This document shows, one piece after another, positions 6,223 to 8,420 of a stretch of DNA of 8,420 nt. The translations under genes were made by a program, and so were the position numbers. This stretch comes from CAKZML01 sp041571575 (lineage in GTDB: Bacteria; Pseudomonadota; Gammaproteobacteria; Steroidobacterales; BM003). The notes under the pieces are model-generated. The model was not told the origin of the DNA and searched no databases. It saw only the letters and a list, made by a program, of their open reading frames with translations. The stretch lies in contig JBFFTZ010000094.1 in the NCBI GenBank assembly GCA_041571575.1, forward strand, positions 1 to 8,420, read 5' to 3'. Position 1 is the first letter of the stretch; each line of letters opens with the position of its first letter.

Positions 6223-6246
6223 CCGGCAAGCCGCAGGCTTCACCGG
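6223..6246 (-). repeat. Hairpin in the leader of the MAPEG gene
   Basis: On the minus strand CCGGTGAAGCC and GGCTTGCCGG pair over about 10 bp with one bulged G and a TGC loop. It lies 26 bp upstream of the ATG at 6197, just before the Shine-Dalgarno. No U-tract follows. The rest of the 219-bp spacer (6198-6416) holds no gene and no promoter I would call. Confidence 0.35.
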
Positions 6247-6333
6247 AGCAATAAACGCATTGATATTGCCTCAGAATCCCGACCGAAGGGACTCCACGAC
6301 ACTTTGAGGGCAATCTTAGGCCTGTCCAAGAAA

Positions 6334-6344
6334 TGTCACTGACA
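6334..6344. repeat. Short palindrome TGTCA-C-TGACA in the spacer after the cyd operon
   Basis: TGTCACTGACA is a perfect 5+1+5 inverted repeat of the kind bound by dimeric regulators. It lies about 140 bp upstream of the MAPEG gene. There is no recognised promoter beside it, so an operator role is only a possibility. Confidence 0.25.
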
Positions 6345-6416
6345 GTCTTAAGGGAATCGGCGGCACGATGCTCACACCGTTCGCCCGCCTGGTCAGCGCG
6401 TCGTTTTACCCAGCAC

Positions 6417-6509
6417 TTACATCAAAATACTGCGCAGGATCGTCGCGGCCAGATACAGCGCCAGGACACTGGCGGCCCAAATAGCGACGAACCACGCCAG
6501 CTTGCGCAT
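6417..6509 (-). CDS. DUF2474-type small subunit of cytochrome bd oxidase
   Basis: This 30-aa ORF reads M-R-K-L-A-W-F-V, then one hydrophobic helix (about residues 5-25), and ends S-I-L-M. The M-R-K-L-x-W-F start followed by a single membrane segment fits DUF2474 proteins, which are encoded directly after cyanide-insensitive-type cydAB genes. By analogy with CydX of E. coli it would be a one-helix accessory subunit that stabilises the oxidase in the inner membrane; this role is inferred. It begins 29 bp after the cydB stop on the same strand. The Shine-Dalgarno is poor, with CAGGT immediately before the ATG, so it may depend on coupling to cydB translation. It is short enough to be missed by automated calling. 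Confidence 0.82.
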   Translation of the reverse strand: MRKLAWFVAIWAASVLALYLAATILRSILM

Positions 6510-6538
6510 ACCTGACGAGTGCTCACGCTTCGAGCTTG

Positions 6539-7543
6539 TCAATGATAGCCCGCCGAAGCATCGATCTTACCCCTGAACACCCAGTATGCGTGGGCGGTAT
6601 AGACTACGATAATCGGGATCAAGACCGACGCGCCCACGAGAAGGAATTTAAGACTGCTATCCGGTCCGGCGGCCTGCCAGATCGTCACGGTTGGCGGCAC
6701 GATATTCGGATAGAAGCTGATGATGATTCCGATATAGCAGAGAATAAAAAGCACATTGGAGCATATAAACGGTTGGGCTTCCGCCTTGCGCCGCAACCCA
6801 AGGAACAGGGCGATTCCTGCGGCCAGTACCAGCAGGGGTACCGGCGCCACGTACATGATCGCCGGCCATCCGAACCAGCGCTCCATGTACTCGGGAAGCA
6901 GCATTGGGGTCCACAGGCTGAAAATCCCAATGAATGCCAGCGTGCCCCAGCCGGCGTACCAGGCAATTCGACGGGACAGTTCCTGCAAAGCCCCTTCGGT
7001 CTTGAGTATCAGCCAGGTGGAGCCCAACAGCATGTAACCCACTACCATGGCCAGCCCAGTCACCAGGCTGAATGGTGTCAGCCAGTCCCACCATCCACCG
7101 CCATAGGCTCGACCATCCACTTCAATACCCTGCACCAGCGCACCCAGCATGATGCCCTGGGCAACGGTGGCGATCAGAGACCCGGCGGTAAACGAGATGT
7201 TCCAGACGAACTTGCCCCTTACGGTACGCCAACGGTACTCGAATGCCACGCCTCTCAGGATGAGCCCCAGGAGCATCGCGATCATGGGCGCGTACAATGC
7301 CGGCAGGATAATCGCATAGGCCAGCGGGAAGACGGCAAACAATCCACCGCCTCCCAAGACCAGCCAGGTTTCATTACCGTCCCACACCGGGGCTACCGAG
7401 TTCATGGCGATGTCCTGCTCTGCCTCGCCACCGAGCCAGGGAAATAAAATTCCGATGCCCAGGTCAAAACCGTCAAGCAGCAGGTAGGCAAGTACGGCGA
7501 AACCAATCAATCCGGCCCAGATCAGGGGGTAATCGAGACTCAT
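6539..7543 (-). CDS. cydB: Cytochrome bd ubiquinol oxidase subunit II, CIO type
   Basis: This 334-aa polytopic inner-membrane protein is subunit II (CydB/CioB) of the bd-type quinol oxidase, which reduces O2 to water with quinol electrons. Diagnostic motifs are the D-G-F-D-L-G-I-G stretch (24-31) in the first helix region and W-D-G-N-E-T-W (54-60). The many hydrophobic segments, including those at about 8-23, 62-98 and 290-325, are typical of the eight- to nine-helix fold. Length is normal for the cyanide-insensitive branch (about 335). CydB binds no catalytic heme in most members but is needed to assemble the hemes carried by CydA. Its ATG overlaps the cydA stop in an ATGA, with GGGAG upstream, which indicates translational coupling and a fixed subunit ratio. 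The DUF2474 gene follows. Confidence 0.95.
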   Translation of the reverse strand: MSLDYPLIWAGLIGFAVLAYLLLDGFDLGIGILFPWLGGEAEQDIAMNSVAPVWDGNETWLVLGGGGLFAVFPLAYAIILPALYAPMIAMLLGLILRGVAFEYRWRTVRGKFVWNISFTAGSLIATVAQGIMLGALVQGIEVDGRAYGGGWWDWLTPFSLVTGLAMVVGYMLLGSTWLILKTEGALQELSRRIAWYAGWGTLAFIGIFSLWTPMLLPEYMERWFGWPAIMYVAPVPLLVLAAGIALFLGLRRKAEAQPFICSNVLFILCYIGIIISFYPNIVPPTVTIWQAAGPDSSLKFLLVGASVLIPIIVVYTAHAYWVFRGKIDASAGYH

Positions 7544-8420
7544 GAGCTTGCTCCCGTATTGTCCGACCCTGGCCCGCCGCGGGCGCGTAATTTCCCCGGA
7601 GTCATGGACATGGCAGCGGCCCGGGTTGGCAGCAATGCATCCGGCCCCAGGTCACCGCTGATGGGTGTTTTACCCATCATACGCAGCAGATAAAACGTCC
7701 CCGCGCCAAAGACCAGCAGATACACAACGATGAAGGCCGCCAGGGAGGCGCCAACGGCCGGTGCTTCCAATGGAGATACCGAGTCCGCGGTCCTGAGAAG
7801 CCCGTACACGGTATAGGGTTGTCGACCCACTTCCGTGACCACCCAGCCGCAAATCACCGCGATTAATCCTGCTGGTCCCATCAATATCGCTGCCCGTTTC
7901 AACCACGGGGAGTCATACAGTCGACCCCTCATCCGTAACAGCAAACTCGCCAGGCCCAGTCCCACCATGCCAAAGCCCATCGCCACCATGATCCTGAAGC
8001 TCCAGAAAACCATAGGGACATTGGGCCAGTCTTCCCGGGGCCATTCTTCCAGGCCCTTTACCTCTCCATCGATATCATGGGTAAGGATCAAACTTCCCAG
8101 CTTGGGTATTTCCAGCGCATAACGAACCTCTCCGGCTTCCTGGTCCGGCAGTCCAATCAGGATCAGGGGTGCACCGCGCTGTGTTTCGAAATGTCCTTCC
8201 ATGGCAGCGACCTTGGCCGGTTGGTGTTCCAGGGTATTCAAACCGTGCATGTCTCCAGCCAGGATTTGCAGGGGGGCGACAATCACCGCCATCCACATGG
8301 CCATTGAAAACATCAGCCTTGCCAGTGGATTCGTGTTGTCGCGTAACAAATGCCAGGCGCCGGTCGCCCCGACGATGAATGCGGTGGTCAGGTAAGCGGC
8401 GAGAACCATGTGAACCAGGC
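7540..8420 (-). CDS. cydA: Cytochrome bd ubiquinol oxidase subunit I, C-terminal part (truncated by window edge)
   Basis: This frame stays open to the window edge, giving the last 292 residues of a protein that is normally about 450-500 long. The ATG at 8409 is internal. CydA holds the two b hemes, heme d and the quinol site. The codon at 8412-8410 is the His of L-V-H-M, matching the heme b558 ligand (His186 in E. coli). The second ligand, Met393, matches the Met of F-R-I-M (codon 7989-7987). The Q-loop residues Lys252 and Glu257 match A-K-V-A-A-M-E. The Glu of T-E-V-G-R-Q-P corresponds to Glu445. The C-terminal Q-loop insertion of E. coli is absent: only about 45 residues separate L-P-D-Q from the F-R-I-M motif. 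This is therefore a short-Q-loop, CIO-like oxidase. The C-terminal tail is Gly/Ser-rich and unusually polar. It overlaps cydB by 4 nt. Confidence 0.95.
   Translation of the reverse strand, partial: LVHMVLAAYLTTAFIVGATGAWHLLRDNTNPLARLMFSMAMWMAVIVAPLQILAGDMHGLNTLEHQPAKVAAMEGHFETQRGAPLILIGLPDQEAGEVRYALEIPKLGSLILTHDIDGEVKGLEEWPREDWPNVPMVFWSFRIMVAMGFGMVGLGLASLLLRMRGRLYDSPWLKRAAILMGPAGLIAVICGWVVTEVGRQPYTVYGLLRTADSVSPLEAPAVGASLAAFIVVYLLVFGAGTFYLLRMMGKTPISGDLGPDALLPTRAAAMSMTPGKLRARGGPGSDNTGASS

Noticed and set aside
6536..7447. 303-codon plus-strand open frame opposite cydB
   Set aside because: It is rich in Gln, His, Gly and Pro, has no domain, and is the mirror of a well-supported cydB. It is an antisense shadow.

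Overview
The window is a gammaproteobacterial chromosome segment of moderately high GC content. Every gene I can support reads from the minus strand, so transcription runs from high to low coordinates. The protein set (a cyanide-insensitive-type cytochrome bd oxidase, a MAPEG protein, a YheS-type ABC-F ATPase, an encapsulated-ferritin-family protein and a small outer-membrane-like protein) fits a marine, Marinobacter-like gammaproteobacterium. That taxonomic placement is an inference from protein style and was not checked by search.

Layout in the direction of transcription: (1) 8420-6417, the cydA (3' part only) - cydB - 30-aa DUF2474-type small subunit operon, a terminal quinol oxidase of the short-Q-loop type; cydA runs off the window edge. 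(2) 6416-6198, a 219-bp spacer with small inverted repeats and no gene. (3) 6197-4471, a close-packed run: MAPEG protein, five-helix EamA half-transporter, DUF1801 protein, and a two-helix membrane protein of unknown function. (4) 4420-2513, a yheS-like ABC-F ATPase, probably starting at a GTG, followed by a GC-rich hairpin without a U-tract. (5) 2250-1747, an unrecognised six-cysteine protein behind a leader with a possible sigma70 promoter and a two-part stem-loop. (6) 1578-1291, a 95-aa encapsulated-ferritin-family protein with its ferroxidase residues, but with no encapsulin shell gene in the window and no obvious shell-targeting tail. (7) 1202-732, a PaaI-like hotdog thioesterase. (8) 603-55, a small secreted, probably outer-membrane protein of unknown function.

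The cytochrome bd genes form a definite functional unit: CydA and CydB make the catalytic heterodimer, their genes overlap by ATGA, and the small hydrophobic protein is the expected accessory subunit. The MAPEG-EamA-DUF1801 group is likely co-transcribed from its spacing, but I see no shared pathway. The orphan EncFtn-like protein and the unidentified cysteine-rich protein next to it are the most interesting items. Both could relate to iron or metal handling, but only the first has a family-level basis for that. I see no mobile element, CRISPR array, tRNA or rRNA.
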